This document shows, in pieces, positions 30,937-40,200 of a DNA stretch of 64,000 nt. Each line of letters opens with the position of its first letter. Within the stretch, counting starts at the first letter, position 1. The DNA comes from Hymenobacter rubidus (GTDB taxonomy: Bacteria; Bacteroidota; Bacteroidia; Cytophagales; Hymenobacteraceae), in contig NZ_JAERQF010000005.1 of the NCBI RefSeq assembly GCF_016734815.1, positions 124,001 through 188,000 of the forward strand, read 5' to 3'. Below the pieces are notes generated by a model. The model was not told the origin of the DNA. It did no database searches and was given only the letters and a program-made list of their open reading frames with translations. The translations under genes and the position numbers were made by a program.

Positions 30937-33273
30937 CTATTTCCGCGCTGGCCGTACCCCCATCACAAACACCAACAAGCCGCCCTTGGCCACGTCCGGC
31001 TGCGCCAGAAACGGCTGCGTCAGCTGTTGCCCGTTGAGGGTGACTTGCTGCACGTAGACGTTTTTGGCGCTTTGGTTTTTGACCTGGATGGTGAAGGACT
31101 GGCCGTTTTCGAGGTGCAGCACGGCCCCGTGCACGAGGGGGCTGCCGAGGGCGTACTGGCCCGAACCAGGGGCGACGGGGTAGAAGCCGAGGGCCGAGAA
31201 AATGTACCAGGCGCTCATCTGGCCGCAGTCGTCGTTGCCGCCGAGGCCGTCGGGGGTGGGGTGGTATTGGCGGGCGAGGATGTTGCGGACCTGGGCCTGG
31301 GTTTTCCAGGGCTGGTCGGTGTAGTTGTAGAGGTAGGCGGCGTGGTGGGCGGGCTCGTTGCCGTGCACGTAGCCCCCGATGATGCCCTCGCGGGTGATGT
31401 CTTCGGTTTCGGCGAAGAACGAGTCGGGCAGGTGCATGGTGAAGAGCGAATCGAGGTGGGGCACGAAGCGGCGGTTGCCGCCCATGCGGGAAATGAGGCC
31501 GGCGGGGTCGTGGGGCACGGCGAGGGTGTAGTTCCAGGCGTTGCCCTCGATAAAGCCCTGGCCGTTGGTGCTGAGCACGTCGAATTTGGGGCGGAAGCTG
31601 CCGTCGGCCAGGCGTGGGCGCATGGCATTGGCGCGCGGGTCGAACACGTTTTGCCAGTTGGTGGCGCGCTTGCTGAATTCCTGGTAGATGTCCTGGTGGC
31701 CGAGCTTCTGAGCGAGTTGGGCGATGCACCAATCGTCGTAGGCATATTCTAAGGTGTTCGATACAGAAGTGCCACTGCGCTCGTTGGGCACATAGCCGCG
31801 GTCGATATATTCGCCAAGGCCATCATACCAGCGGTGGCGGGCGGTAGTTACGCAAGCGGCCAAAGCGTGCTCGGCATCGTCGGCTGTTAACTCACCGCCA
31901 TTAATAATAGCATCAGCAATCACGGATACGCTGTGGTAGCCGCTCATGCACCAGTTCTCGTTGGCGTGGTGGCTCCACACGGGGAGCATGTGCTCGGCGC
32001 TCTGGTCGTAGTGAGCCAGCATGCTCTTCACCATGTCGGCGTTGCGCTTGGGCTGAATAAGGTTGAACAGCGGGTGCAGGGCCCGGAAGGTATCCCAGAG
32101 CGAGAAGGTGGTGTAATTGGTAAAGCCGTTTCTGGAATGAAACCCAGAGTAGCTGAATTGAGTCGTTTGGTCGAGGCCCCGATACTGCCCACGATTGGCG
32201 TCTTCGTAAACAGTAGGGCTGAGGCAGGCGTGGTAGAGGGCCGTGTAGAAGTTCTCCTTATCGGCCCGGTTGGGCGTCTGGATGGTGATTCTGCTTAGCT
32301 CCTGCTGCCAGAGCTGCTGGCCGGCGCGGCGGGTTTGGTCGAAGTTCCAGCCGGGCAATTCGGCGCGCATGTTGGCCAGCGCCCCGGCCGTGCTCACGGG
32401 CGAGAGGGCGAACTTGACCTTGATTTTCTCACCCGCCACAGTGCTGAAATCGAAGTAGAGGCGCAGCTGCCGGCCGGCCTGCTCGGGCCAGTTTTTCGTT
32501 TGGTCGAAGCGGCCCCAGAAGCCCCGGTAGGCTTCCTTGGGGTCGTATTTGCGGGCGCCGTAGGTTTTGAAGGGCTTCGAGAACTGCATGGCGAAGTACT
32601 CGGTGCGGGTGCGGCCCCAGCCGGTGGTTTGGCGGTAGCCGGTCACGAGCGAGTCGTTCTCGATGCGCACGTAGCTCCACACGTTCTTATCGGGGTAGTT
32701 GTAGATGCCGGCCATCATATCGAGGATGATGTGGGCCGGCTCGGTGCCCGGAAACGTGTATTGGTGGAAGCCCACGCGGGTGGTGGCCGTGAGCTCGGCG
32801 GTGATGTTGTGGTCGTCGAGCTTCACCTTATAATACCCTGGCTCGGCCACCTCGTTCTGGTGCGAGAAGGCGGAGCGGTAGCCGCTTTGGGGCCGGTCGG
32901 CGGTGCCGGGATTGAGCTGGAGCGGGCCGGTGGTGGGCATGAGCAGGAAGTCGCCCAAATCGGAGTGTCCCGTGCCGCTGAAGTGCGTGTGGCTGAAGCC
33001 CACGATGGTTCGGTCGTCGTAGTTATACCCCGCGCAGTACTTGTAGATGTCGGGGTTGTACTTGCCGTTCTGCTCGTAGCTGAGGGTGTCGGTATCGGGC
33101 GAGAGCTGCACCATGCCGAAGGGCACGGTGGCGCCGGGGTAGGTGTGGCCCATTTTCTGCGTGCCCACGATGGGGTGCGCGTACTGGACGAGGTTTTCGG
33201 GGGCGTTGGGGGCTTTTTGGGCGTTGGCGGAAGCGGCGGCGAGGAGCAGCAGGGGCATCAGAAGTTGCTTCAT
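30937..33273 (-). CDS. Glycoside hydrolase family 92 alpha-mannosidase
   Basis: A 778-residue secreted calcium-dependent exo-alpha-mannosidase. The signal peptide is LLMPLLLLAAASANAQK. The N-terminal beta-sandwich includes HPIVGTQKMGHTYPGATVPF and FSHTHFSGTGHSDLGDFLL. The catalytic (alpha/alpha)6 domain includes MLPVWSHHANENWCMSGYHS and YTLAVPHDPAGLISRMGGN, and the C-terminal part AGNDDCGQMSAWYIFSALGF-like (GGNDDCGQMSAWYIFSALGF) is the GH92 hallmark around the catalytic acids. GH92 enzymes trim alpha-mannosides from N-glycans or yeast mannan. A decayed GH92 relic lies 0.8 kb downstream. No SusC/SusD pair is in the window. Confidence 0.95.
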   Translation of the reverse strand: MKQLLMPLLLLAAASANAQKAPNAPENLVQYAHPIVGTQKMGHTYPGATVPFGMVQLSPDTDTLSYEQNGKYNPDIYKYCAGYNYDDRTIVGFSHTHFSGTGHSDLGDFLLMPTTGPLQLNPGTADRPQSGYRSAFSHQNEVAEPGYYKVKLDDHNITAELTATTRVGFHQYTFPGTEPAHIILDMMAGIYNYPDKNVWSYVRIENDSLVTGYRQTTGWGRTRTEYFAMQFSKPFKTYGARKYDPKEAYRGFWGRFDQTKNWPEQAGRQLRLYFDFSTVAGEKIKVKFALSPVSTAGALANMRAELPGWNFDQTRRAGQQLWQQELSRITIQTPNRADKENFYTALYHACLSPTVYEDANRGQYRGLDQTTQFSYSGFHSRNGFTNYTTFSLWDTFRALHPLFNLIQPKRNADMVKSMLAHYDQSAEHMLPVWSHHANENWCMSGYHSVSVIADAIINGGELTADDAEHALAACVTTARHRWYDGLGEYIDRGYVPNERSGTSVSNTLEYAYDDWCIAQLAQKLGHQDIYQEFSKRATNWQNVFDPRANAMRPRLADGSFRPKFDVLSTNGQGFIEGNAWNYTLAVPHDPAGLISRMGGNRRFVPHLDSLFTMHLPDSFFAETEDITREGIIGGYVHGNEPAHHAAYLYNYTDQPWKTQAQVRNILARQYHPTPDGLGGNDDCGQMSAWYIFSALGFYPVAPGSGQYALGSPLVHGAVLHLENGQSFTIQVKNQSAKNVYVQQVTLNGQQLTQPFLAQPDVAKGGLLVFVMGVRPARK

Positions 33274-33290
33274 GCCGCCAATATAGCGCG

Positions 33291-33396
33291 CCTCACGGGA
33301 CCCCTACGGGGCAGGCCCCTCTCCCGCGGAGAGGGGTGTGTTCAACGATTCTCGCGTCTGGCTCCACTCTCCGCGGGAGAGGGGCCGGGGGTGAGG
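33291..33396. repeat. Imperfect palindrome, CCTCACC...GGCCCCTCTCC family
   Basis: Left arm CCTCACGGGACCCC...GCCCCTCTCCCGCGGAGA and right arm TCTCCGCGGGAGAGGGGCCG...GGTGAGG are inverted around a loop with TGTGTTCAACGATTCTC. It is related to the palindrome at 3.2 kb and to the insert at 43.97 kb. Confidence 0.82.
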
Positions 33397-33497
33397 TGAG
33401 CCGCACTGCGCCGTATTACAGATAGCAGCAACTGAGTTTTTATTTCGGCCCGCAACTGGCTCCAGATGCCATTAAATACTCATCAACCTATCTTGTC

Positions 33498-35000
33498 ATG
33501 ACTTCCACCAATAGGTTGTTTTGTATGTTCTTATTCGCTCATGTGCCCTGCCTGCTACCTCTAGGCACATTCATTCTATTGCTGACCGGCTCCGTGTCGG
33601 CCCAACAGCCAGCCTTTCCAGGGGCTGAAGGCGCAGGCAAATTCACGTCCGGCGGCCGAGGCACGGCGGCCACGCCTACCACCGTATTCGCCGTCACTTC
33701 GCTGGCCGACGACGGCACGCCCGGTACCTTGCGCCACGCCCTCAGCGAAAAAGCGGCCTTTCGCACGGTGGTGTTTCGACTCAGTGGAACCATCCATCTC
33801 ACCAAGCCCTTGAAAATACCGGCCAACACCACCGTGGCCGGCCAAACCGCGCCCGGCGATGGCATTTGCCTGGCTGACCATTCGGTGAGCATCAGTGGCG
33901 ACAACGTGGTGGTCCGCTTCCTGCGCTTCCGCCTCGGCGACCGGTACCAGAACGGCGGCAAAGTGGACGGCGCCGGGGCCGACGACGCCTTCGGGGCCTA
34001 CCGCCGCAGCCGCATTATGGTGGACCACTGCTCGATGAGCTGGAGCACCGACGAGGCGTTTTCGGTGTACGCCGGCGACAGTGTGACCTTGCAGTGGAAC
34101 CTCATTTCGGAGCCGTTGAATTACTCCTACCACTTCGAAAACGAGGCGCCCGACTTCCAGAAGCACGGCTACGGTGGCATTTGGGGCGGGCGCCACGGCT
34201 CGTTTCACCACAACCTGTTTGCCCACTGCCAGGGCCGCAACCCCCGCTTCGATGGCAGCCTGAACCTGCCGCCCGGCACGCCCGGCCAGGAAACCGCCGA
34301 CTTCCGCAACAACGTCATCTACAACTGGGGCACCTACACCATCGACGGCGGTGGGGGCGGCCAGTACAACATCGTGGGCAACTACTACAAAGCCGGCCCT
34401 GCTACCTCCTCCAGCTTGAAAAGTGGGGTGCCGCGCCGGTTTGAAATCATTCAGGCCGACCGGGGCACGGCCCTGCCCCAACTGCCCTACGGCCGCTATT
34501 ACTTGAACGGAAATTACGTGGACGGCTCGCCGGAAGTAACTCGCCGCAACTGGCTGGGCGCGGCCATGAACGGCGGCAGTCCCGCCGATACCGTGTCGGC
34601 GCAGGCTGCGGTGCCCTTCCCCAGCATTGCCCTGCCTCCGCAAAGCGCCCAGGCCGCCTATGAAGCCGTATTGGCTGGCGCGGGCTGCGTGCGCCCGGCC
34701 CGCGACACGCTCGACCAGCGCATTGTGCGCAACGTGCGCACCGGTACCGGCCGCATCATCGACGTGCAGGGCGGCTACCCGCACGGCACGCCCTACGCCG
34801 TGACCCAAAGTGCCTGGCCGAACCTGAAATCCGCCCCCCCGCCCGCCGACACGGACCAAGATGGCATGCCCGACAACTGGGAAAAAAAGCACGGCCTAAA
34901 CCCGCGCAATGCGGCTGACCGTGAAGCCCTGGCGCCTGGCGACTACACCTGGCTGGAAACCTACTTAAACGAATTGGCCCCCGGCGTGCGGGGCTGGTAA
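33498..35000 (+). CDS. Secreted pectate lyase (PL1-like)
   Basis: A 500-residue right-handed beta-helix protein. After the signal peptide (about 35 residues, cut near SVSAQ) comes FPGAEGAGKFTSGGRGTAAT, the usual N-terminus of Bacteroidota PL1-type lyases. Then follow TVVFRLSGTIHLTKPLKIPA, VVVRFLRFRLGDRYQ, DHCSMSWSTDEAFSVY and GRNPRFDGSLNLPPG, covering the parallel coils and the likely calcium and arginine active site. The C-terminus has DTDQDGMPDNWEKKHGLNP, a thrombospondin-3/EF-type calcium loop. It would cleave polygalacturonate by beta-elimination. With GH43 and GH92 nearby it suggests growth on plant or fungal polysaccharides. Confidence 0.88.
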   Translation: MTSTNRLFCMFLFAHVPCLLPLGTFILLLTGSVSAQQPAFPGAEGAGKFTSGGRGTAATPTTVFAVTSLADDGTPGTLRHALSEKAAFRTVVFRLSGTIHLTKPLKIPANTTVAGQTAPGDGICLADHSVSISGDNVVVRFLRFRLGDRYQNGGKVDGAGADDAFGAYRRSRIMVDHCSMSWSTDEAFSVYAGDSVTLQWNLISEPLNYSYHFENEAPDFQKHGYGGIWGGRHGSFHHNLFAHCQGRNPRFDGSLNLPPGTPGQETADFRNNVIYNWGTYTIDGGGGGQYNIVGNYYKAGPATSSSLKSGVPRRFEIIQADRGTALPQLPYGRYYLNGNYVDGSPEVTRRNWLGAAMNGGSPADTVSAQAAVPFPSIALPPQSAQAAYEAVLAGAGCVRPARDTLDQRIVRNVRTGTGRIIDVQGGYPHGTPYAVTQSAWPNLKSAPPPADTDQDGMPDNWEKKHGLNPRNAADREALAPGDYTWLETYLNELAPGVRGW

Positions 35001-35022
35001 GCAATATTCAGTAAGTTGAGGC

Positions 35023-35511
35023 ATGAACACCTGTCAGCACTGTGGCGCTCGCACATCGAACCCCAAATATTGTTCCCGCTCCCACGCTGCCATTCATACC
35101 AACCAACAGGCCCCCAAGCGGCAGTTGACTCGAAAATGTGCCGAGTGCGATACCCTGATTCAGGGCGACCGGCAATTTTGCGCAGTACACGGCAAGCGCA
35201 AAGCAGATTACCGGCTGCTAACCGTGGCACAGCTCAAGGCCAAAGATGCCATCAAGCACCCCAGTTATTACCGGGGATATCTCAATAGCATTACGCGGTT
35301 GCTGAATGCCCACCGGCTTCGCGTATGCCAAGCGTGCGGATACGACAAGCATGTGGAATACTGTCATAAGCAACCCATCAGGGATTTCCCAGATTCAGCA
35401 ACGGTTCAACAAGTATCCGGCCCGGAGAACATTTTGGTGCTCTGTCCGAATTGTCACTGGGAATACGACCACGGCCTATTAGCAGAAAGTCCCGCACTAA
35501 TCAGCCATTAA
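35023..35511 (+). CDS. HNH-type zinc protein, phage-like
   Basis: A 162-residue protein. The N-terminus holds two zinc-ribbon-like clusters (CQHCGARTSNPKYCS and CAECDTLIQGDRQFCAVH). The C-terminal half carries CQACGYDKHVEYCHKQPI followed by NILVLCPNCHWEYDHG, a treble-clef HNH nuclease core with its four cysteines and the H...N...H residues. Proteins of this pattern are often found in phages or as solitary HNH endonucleases. It follows the lyase by 22 bases, probably without functional link, and precedes a tRNA gene, a common site of integration. Confidence 0.75.
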   Translation: MNTCQHCGARTSNPKYCSRSHAAIHTNQQAPKRQLTRKCAECDTLIQGDRQFCAVHGKRKADYRLLTVAQLKAKDAIKHPSYYRGYLNSITRLLNAHRLRVCQACGYDKHVEYCHKQPIRDFPDSATVQQVSGPENILVLCPNCHWEYDHGLLAESPALISH

Positions 35512-35539
35512 AATGACGACAGTGCGAGACTTAACTAAG

Positions 35540-35613
35540 TGAGCCTGACAGGAATCCAACCTGTACTCTAGCCCTTAGGAGAGGCTTGCTTTATGCAGTT
35601 AAGCTACAGGCCC
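35540..35613 (-). tRNA. tRNA-Arg (anticodon CCU) with a swapped 19-56 pair
   Basis: The minus strand folds into a full cloverleaf: acceptor GGGCCTG/CAGGCTC (one G-U), D stem GCTT/AAGC, anticodon stem AGCCT/GGGCT with loop CTCCTAA (anticodon CCU), five-base variable loop AGAGT, T stem ACAGG/CCTGT, discriminator A, and no encoded CCA. Arginine identity signs are present: C35 and an A20. The T loop reads TTGGATT instead of TTCGANT and the D loop AACTGCATA instead of a G18-G19 form, so positions 19 and 56 appear as C and G in place of G and C. A plain functional tRNA or a decaying one are both possible. Confidence 0.85.
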
Positions 35614-35667
35614 AGGTGGCAAACTTGCCCAGCAAATATAACGCACGTCTTGCATTCTCGGGTTCAG

Positions 35668-37005
35668 TTACGACTTATACAGCAGCGCAATGCCGAACGA
35701 CAGGGCCGTCAGAATGAGCCCGACCATGAAGATGGTGTAGCTGGTGCGCAGCAGGTTGTACTTGCGCGAGAGCACCTCGCCGAGGTAGTATACGTCGGTT
35801 ATCATGTTGGTGTAGATGGCTTCTTTCTGGCGCATCATCTCGCGCATACCGCTTTGGAAGTGGTCGAGGCTGAGCTTGGTGAACTGGCCGAAGAACAGCA
35901 GGTTGACCCGGCGGTTGCTGGCGATTTCGGGGCTTTTCTTGAGCCAGGCAAAGCTGGTCACGTCGGGCTGCGCCGAGAGAATGGCCGTGGTGACCGAGCC
36001 CAGGGCCGTCACCAGCAGGATGCTCACCGGAATGCCCAGCACGGGGTTGCCGCTCATCATGGGGCCCAGGGCGCCGGCCTTGCCCATCTTGGCACCCAGG
36101 TAAGTGATAATGACCGAAATCAGCACGGCGTTGAGCTGAATCATCATGCTGGCCTTCTTGTCGGCCATGGCCGAAAGCTTCACGTGGTTGCCGTACATGG
36201 TCCGGAACATGGTTTCGATGCCCCGCTTGGGCTCGGCGAAGGTTTCGTTCTTTTCCTTGGCCTTTTTCTTGTCTTTCTTTTCCCGCTTTTTCAGCTCGTC
36301 GCGCTGGTCTTCAATGTTCTTTTTAAAGGTTTTGCGGTAGCGCTCCTTGCCGGCGGCAGAATGGTACTTGTGGCCCAGCATGAAGTTGAGCTGGAGCTCG
36401 GCCCATTCGGGGTTGGAGTAGGTTTTGCCCAGCACCAGTTCCCATTCGGTGCGCAGCATCTCGGCGCGGGAGCGGAAGTCGTCGCGGGCCAGGTTGCTCA
36501 TGTCGGCATCCACCAGCAGCTTTTGCAGCTCGGTTTCGGGCGTTTCGTCGCGGTGCGTGGCTTTTATCATGTCCTTCACCAGCTGCACGCGGCCGGCGGC
36601 CATGCCGTGCTCGGCCAGCCAGGCGCCGGCCCGCTCCATGCTCCGGAACTCGTGGCCCTCGTACACGTCGAGGTAGCCGGCATCGTGAAACCAGGCGGCC
36701 AGCAGCAGCAGTTCCGTGTCGTCGGGGCTGAGGTCGGCGGCGGGGGCCAGGGCGCGGCATTCCTTCACCACCGCTTCGGTGTGGCCAATGGAGTGGTAGG
36801 TGAGCTGGGGTGCCATTTCTTTGGCAAACAGCGCGGTAATGTACGCTTCGGCCTCTTTGGCCAGGGGCGAGGCTTTGGCTTTGGAGGGCTTGCCATCGGG
36901 GTCGGCCACGCGGTCGGCGGGGCTATCGGCAGCCGGGGTTTCCGTTGGTTCGGCCGGCGTGGCCGCGGCAGCCGTCTCGATGGCTTCGGGAGAAGTTTCT
37001 TTCAT
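35668..37005 (-). CDS. HD-domain phosphohydrolase fused to a Pycsar-effector-like membrane domain
   Basis: A 445-residue protein. Residues 1-45 are a disordered Ala/Pro/Glu linker. An HD domain spans about 50-230 with H71 and H75 (TYHSIGHTEAV), the H107-D108 doublet (WFHDAGY), H151 (KATHRDE) and D166/D168 (LVDADMSNL). A Lys/Glu-rich coiled coil covers about 225-260. The C-terminal part has membrane segments near 290-308 (AVLISVIITYLGA), 325-346 (GIPVSILLVTALGSVTTAIL) and 425-444 (TIFMVGLILTALSFGIALL), and resembles the two-helix Pycsar effector domain (DUF5706). In Pycsar defence the effector is opened by cCMP or cUMP; no cyclase is nearby. The HD part could degrade a nucleotide signal. Architecture is visible; the signal is inferred. 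Confidence 0.8.
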   Translation of the reverse strand: MKETSPEAIETAAAATPAEPTETPAADSPADRVADPDGKPSKAKASPLAKEAEAYITALFAKEMAPQLTYHSIGHTEAVVKECRALAPAADLSPDDTELLLLAAWFHDAGYLDVYEGHEFRSMERAGAWLAEHGMAAGRVQLVKDMIKATHRDETPETELQKLLVDADMSNLARDDFRSRAEMLRTEWELVLGKTYSNPEWAELQLNFMLGHKYHSAAGKERYRKTFKKNIEDQRDELKKREKKDKKKAKEKNETFAEPKRGIETMFRTMYGNHVKLSAMADKKASMMIQLNAVLISVIITYLGAKMGKAGALGPMMSGNPVLGIPVSILLVTALGSVTTAILSAQPDVTSFAWLKKSPEIASNRRVNLLFFGQFTKLSLDHFQSGMREMMRQKEAIYTNMITDVYYLGEVLSRKYNLLRTSYTIFMVGLILTALSFGIALLYKS

Positions 37006-37210
37006 GATGAGCGAAGCTACGGCCGGTTCATCCGACGGGCTTCCGGGCTTTCAACGCGAAGGGCGGGGCGTAAGTTAAAAACCCCGTCCTTAACCGCACT
37101 GCCGTGCTTTGCGTAACGGGCCCTACCAAGCTTCTGCTCCCCACGCATCCCCGAGCGGTGGCGGCGCTTTGTGGCCGGGTGTGGAGCTCTCTTTTTTAGT
37201 ACCCTATTAC

Positions 37211-40200
37211 ATGATTTTACTTCGCCGCCTTGCTTTTCTGCTTGCCTGCTGCCTGCCCCTCGCGGCCCTTGCCCAACCTGCCGGGCCCAAGAAGCCCCCG
37301 GTTCCGAAAGAAACCCAAAAGGAAATACCCTCGCCCGGCGAGTCGGACCAGAACCCCCACCGCAGCCGCCCCAACTACCGCAAAGCCGGCGTGAACTGGC
37401 AGCGCAACGTGCCGCCGGATTCGACTCGCATCCGCTACCGGGTGTTTCTGATTGGCGACGTGGGCAACCCCATTTCGCCCGAGAAGGGCGGCGAGCCCAG
37501 CCTCAATTTCCTGCGCCAGGAAATCATGAAAGCCGGCAAAAACAGCACCACCATCTACCTGGGCGACAACATTTACAACTACGGCATGCCGCCGGAAGGG
37601 TCCTACGACCGCAAGATTGCCGAAAGGCGCCTCACCACGCAGCTCGATATTTTCCGGGGCTACCCCGGCGAGAAGTACATGACGCCCGGCAACCACGACT
37701 GGATACAGGGCAACCCCGGCGGGCTGGAGCAGGTGAACCGCGAGCAGGCCTTCGTGGAAAACTACATGATGAAGGACTCGACGGCGTTCAGCTACACCGG
37801 CGACTTCTTTGTGCCGCGCGACGGCTGCCCCGGCCCGTTTGAGGTGCGCGTGCAGGACGACCTGGTGCTCATTGCCCTGAACTCGCAGTGGTTTCTGACG
37901 CCGCCCGCCTACCGCCCTTCCGGCCGCGACGGCAACTGCGGCGCCGAAAACGAGGACGATGTGTACGCCGCGCTCCAGGAAATCATTGAGCGCAACAAGG
38001 AGAAAAACATCATGGTGTTTGCCCACCACCCGCTGTTTTCCGACGGCATTCACGGCGGCTATTTCACCCTGGCCGACCACATTTTTCCGCTCAGCATCGT
38101 TTTCAAATACGCCTTTATTCCGCTGCCCATTATTGGGTCGATTTACCCGTTTGCCCGCAAGTACGGCGGCATCAACCAGGACATTCCGCACCCCGCCTAC
38201 CAGGCCTACCGCAAGAACCTGCTCGATATTTTCAGCAAATACCCCAACGTCATTTACGCGGCCGGGCACGAGCACAACCTCCAGTATTACAAGGAAGGCA
38301 GCACGCACTTCATCGTGAGCGGCTCGGGCTGCAAAACCCAGCACGTGAAGCCGGGTGATGGCGGCGGGGCCATTTTTTCGGACAAGGAGAAGGGCTGGGC
38401 CGAGGTGAACTACTACGACGACGGCCAGGTGTGGACCGAGTACTTCATTCCGCAGGGCAACGGCACCACGGCCCGCCGGGTGTTCCGCACGCCGCTCTAC
38501 GCCAAAACCACGGGCGCCATTGCCACCCAAAAGGCCCAGCCCGTGTCGGAAACGGCCCTGACCACCACCAACGGCGAGGCCAACGGCAAGAAGTTGCCCC
38601 AGACCGAGGAGGCCATCAAGGAAAAGAAGAAAGACAAGGAAAAGAAAAAGGAGAAAGACGCCGAAGCCATTGCCAAAGCCCCCATCCCCACGAAGCGCCC
38701 CGACTTCCGCGACAGCAGCGTGACCGTGGCCATCAACCCCGCCTACGACAAGCACGGCGGCTTCCACAACTGGCTGCTGGGCGAGCACTACCGCAAGGAG
38801 TGGGCCACGCCCGTGAAATTCCGCACCCTGGACCTGGCCAACGACAAAGGTGGCCTGATGCCCTACAAAACCGGCGGCGGCAAGCAAACCGCTTCGCTGA
38901 AAGTGCGCAACGAGGCCGGCTACAACTACTCGCTGCGCGGCATCGACAAAGACCCTGCCGCCGTGCTGCCCGAGCAGCTGCGCACCGGCCTGGCCAAGGC
39001 CGTGCTGCAGGACCAGATTTCGGCCCAGCACCCGTATGCCTCGTTTGTACTGCCGCCGCTGGGCACGGCGGCCGGCATTTTGCACACCAACCCCGAGCCG
39101 GTCTACATTCCGCAAGACCCGCTGCTGGGGCAGTACTACGCGCAGTTTGCCAACCTGCCCGCCGCCATCGAGGAAGACGCCAAGGACAGCCAGGACAACG
39201 TGGCCAGCCTGGGCTTTGCCACCAAGCTGGTGAGCACCGACAAGATGCTGGACAAGCTGCTGGACGACAACGACAACCAGGTAGACCAAGTGGCCTTTGC
39301 CCGCTCGCGCCTCTTCGATATGTGGATTGGCGACTGGGACCGGCACGAGGACCAGTGGCGCTGGAGCGAAACCAAGCAGAAGGACGGCGACCGCCGCTAC
39401 GTGGCTGTGCCCGAGGACCGGGATATTGCCTTCTTCAAGGGCGACGGTGTGCTGCCCTACCTGATTTCGCGCAAGTTTGCCATTCGCAACTTCCAGAATT
39501 TCGGCTACGACTACGCCGACTACAAGGGGCTGAACCAGACCGGCCTGAGCAACGACCGGGTATTCATGAGCGCCGTGACCCGCGAGGAGTGGATAGCGCA
39601 GGCCGAGTACATGAAAAGCCACCTCACCGACGAGGTGATTGAGAAGGCTTTCCGCGATAAGTGGCCCAAGGAAATCTACGACCTGCACGCCAAGGAAATC
39701 ATGGCCAAGCTGAGAAGCCGCCGCGACCTGCTGCCCGACCTGGCCGGCAAGTACGCCGACGTGCTGGCCGAGATTGTAGAAGTGCGCGGCTCCAAGAAGC
39801 GCGAGAAATTCACCGTGGAGCGCCTGGCGGGCAACAAAACCCACGTGGTGATGCGCAAAATCAACAAGGACGGCAAGCTTACTAAGGTGCTCTACGACCG
39901 CACCTTCGATGACAAAGTAACCGACGAGGTGCGCCTCTACGGCATCAGCGGCAAGGACGTGTACGACGTGCGCGGCGACGTGAAAAAGGGCGTGAAGCTG
40001 CGCATCATTGCCGGCACCGGCCACGACACCATCACCACCCGCGACCACGTGGGCGGCCTGCTCCACAAAACCCAGATTTACGACGCCGACACCGGCAACG
40101 TGGTGAACGCCAGCAGCGAAGCCCGCCTGCGCCTGGAGCCCGGCTACGAGGTGAGCCGCTACGACTACCCGCACCGCTTCGACCTGAAAGACTACCGGCT

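Noticed and set aside
30638..31732. A 364-codon frame ending in the small nucleotidyltransferase partner
   Set aside because: Only the last 91 codons are protein-like. The earlier part is an out-of-frame reading of GH92 rich in Arg and Pro, and a promoter box lies before codon 274.
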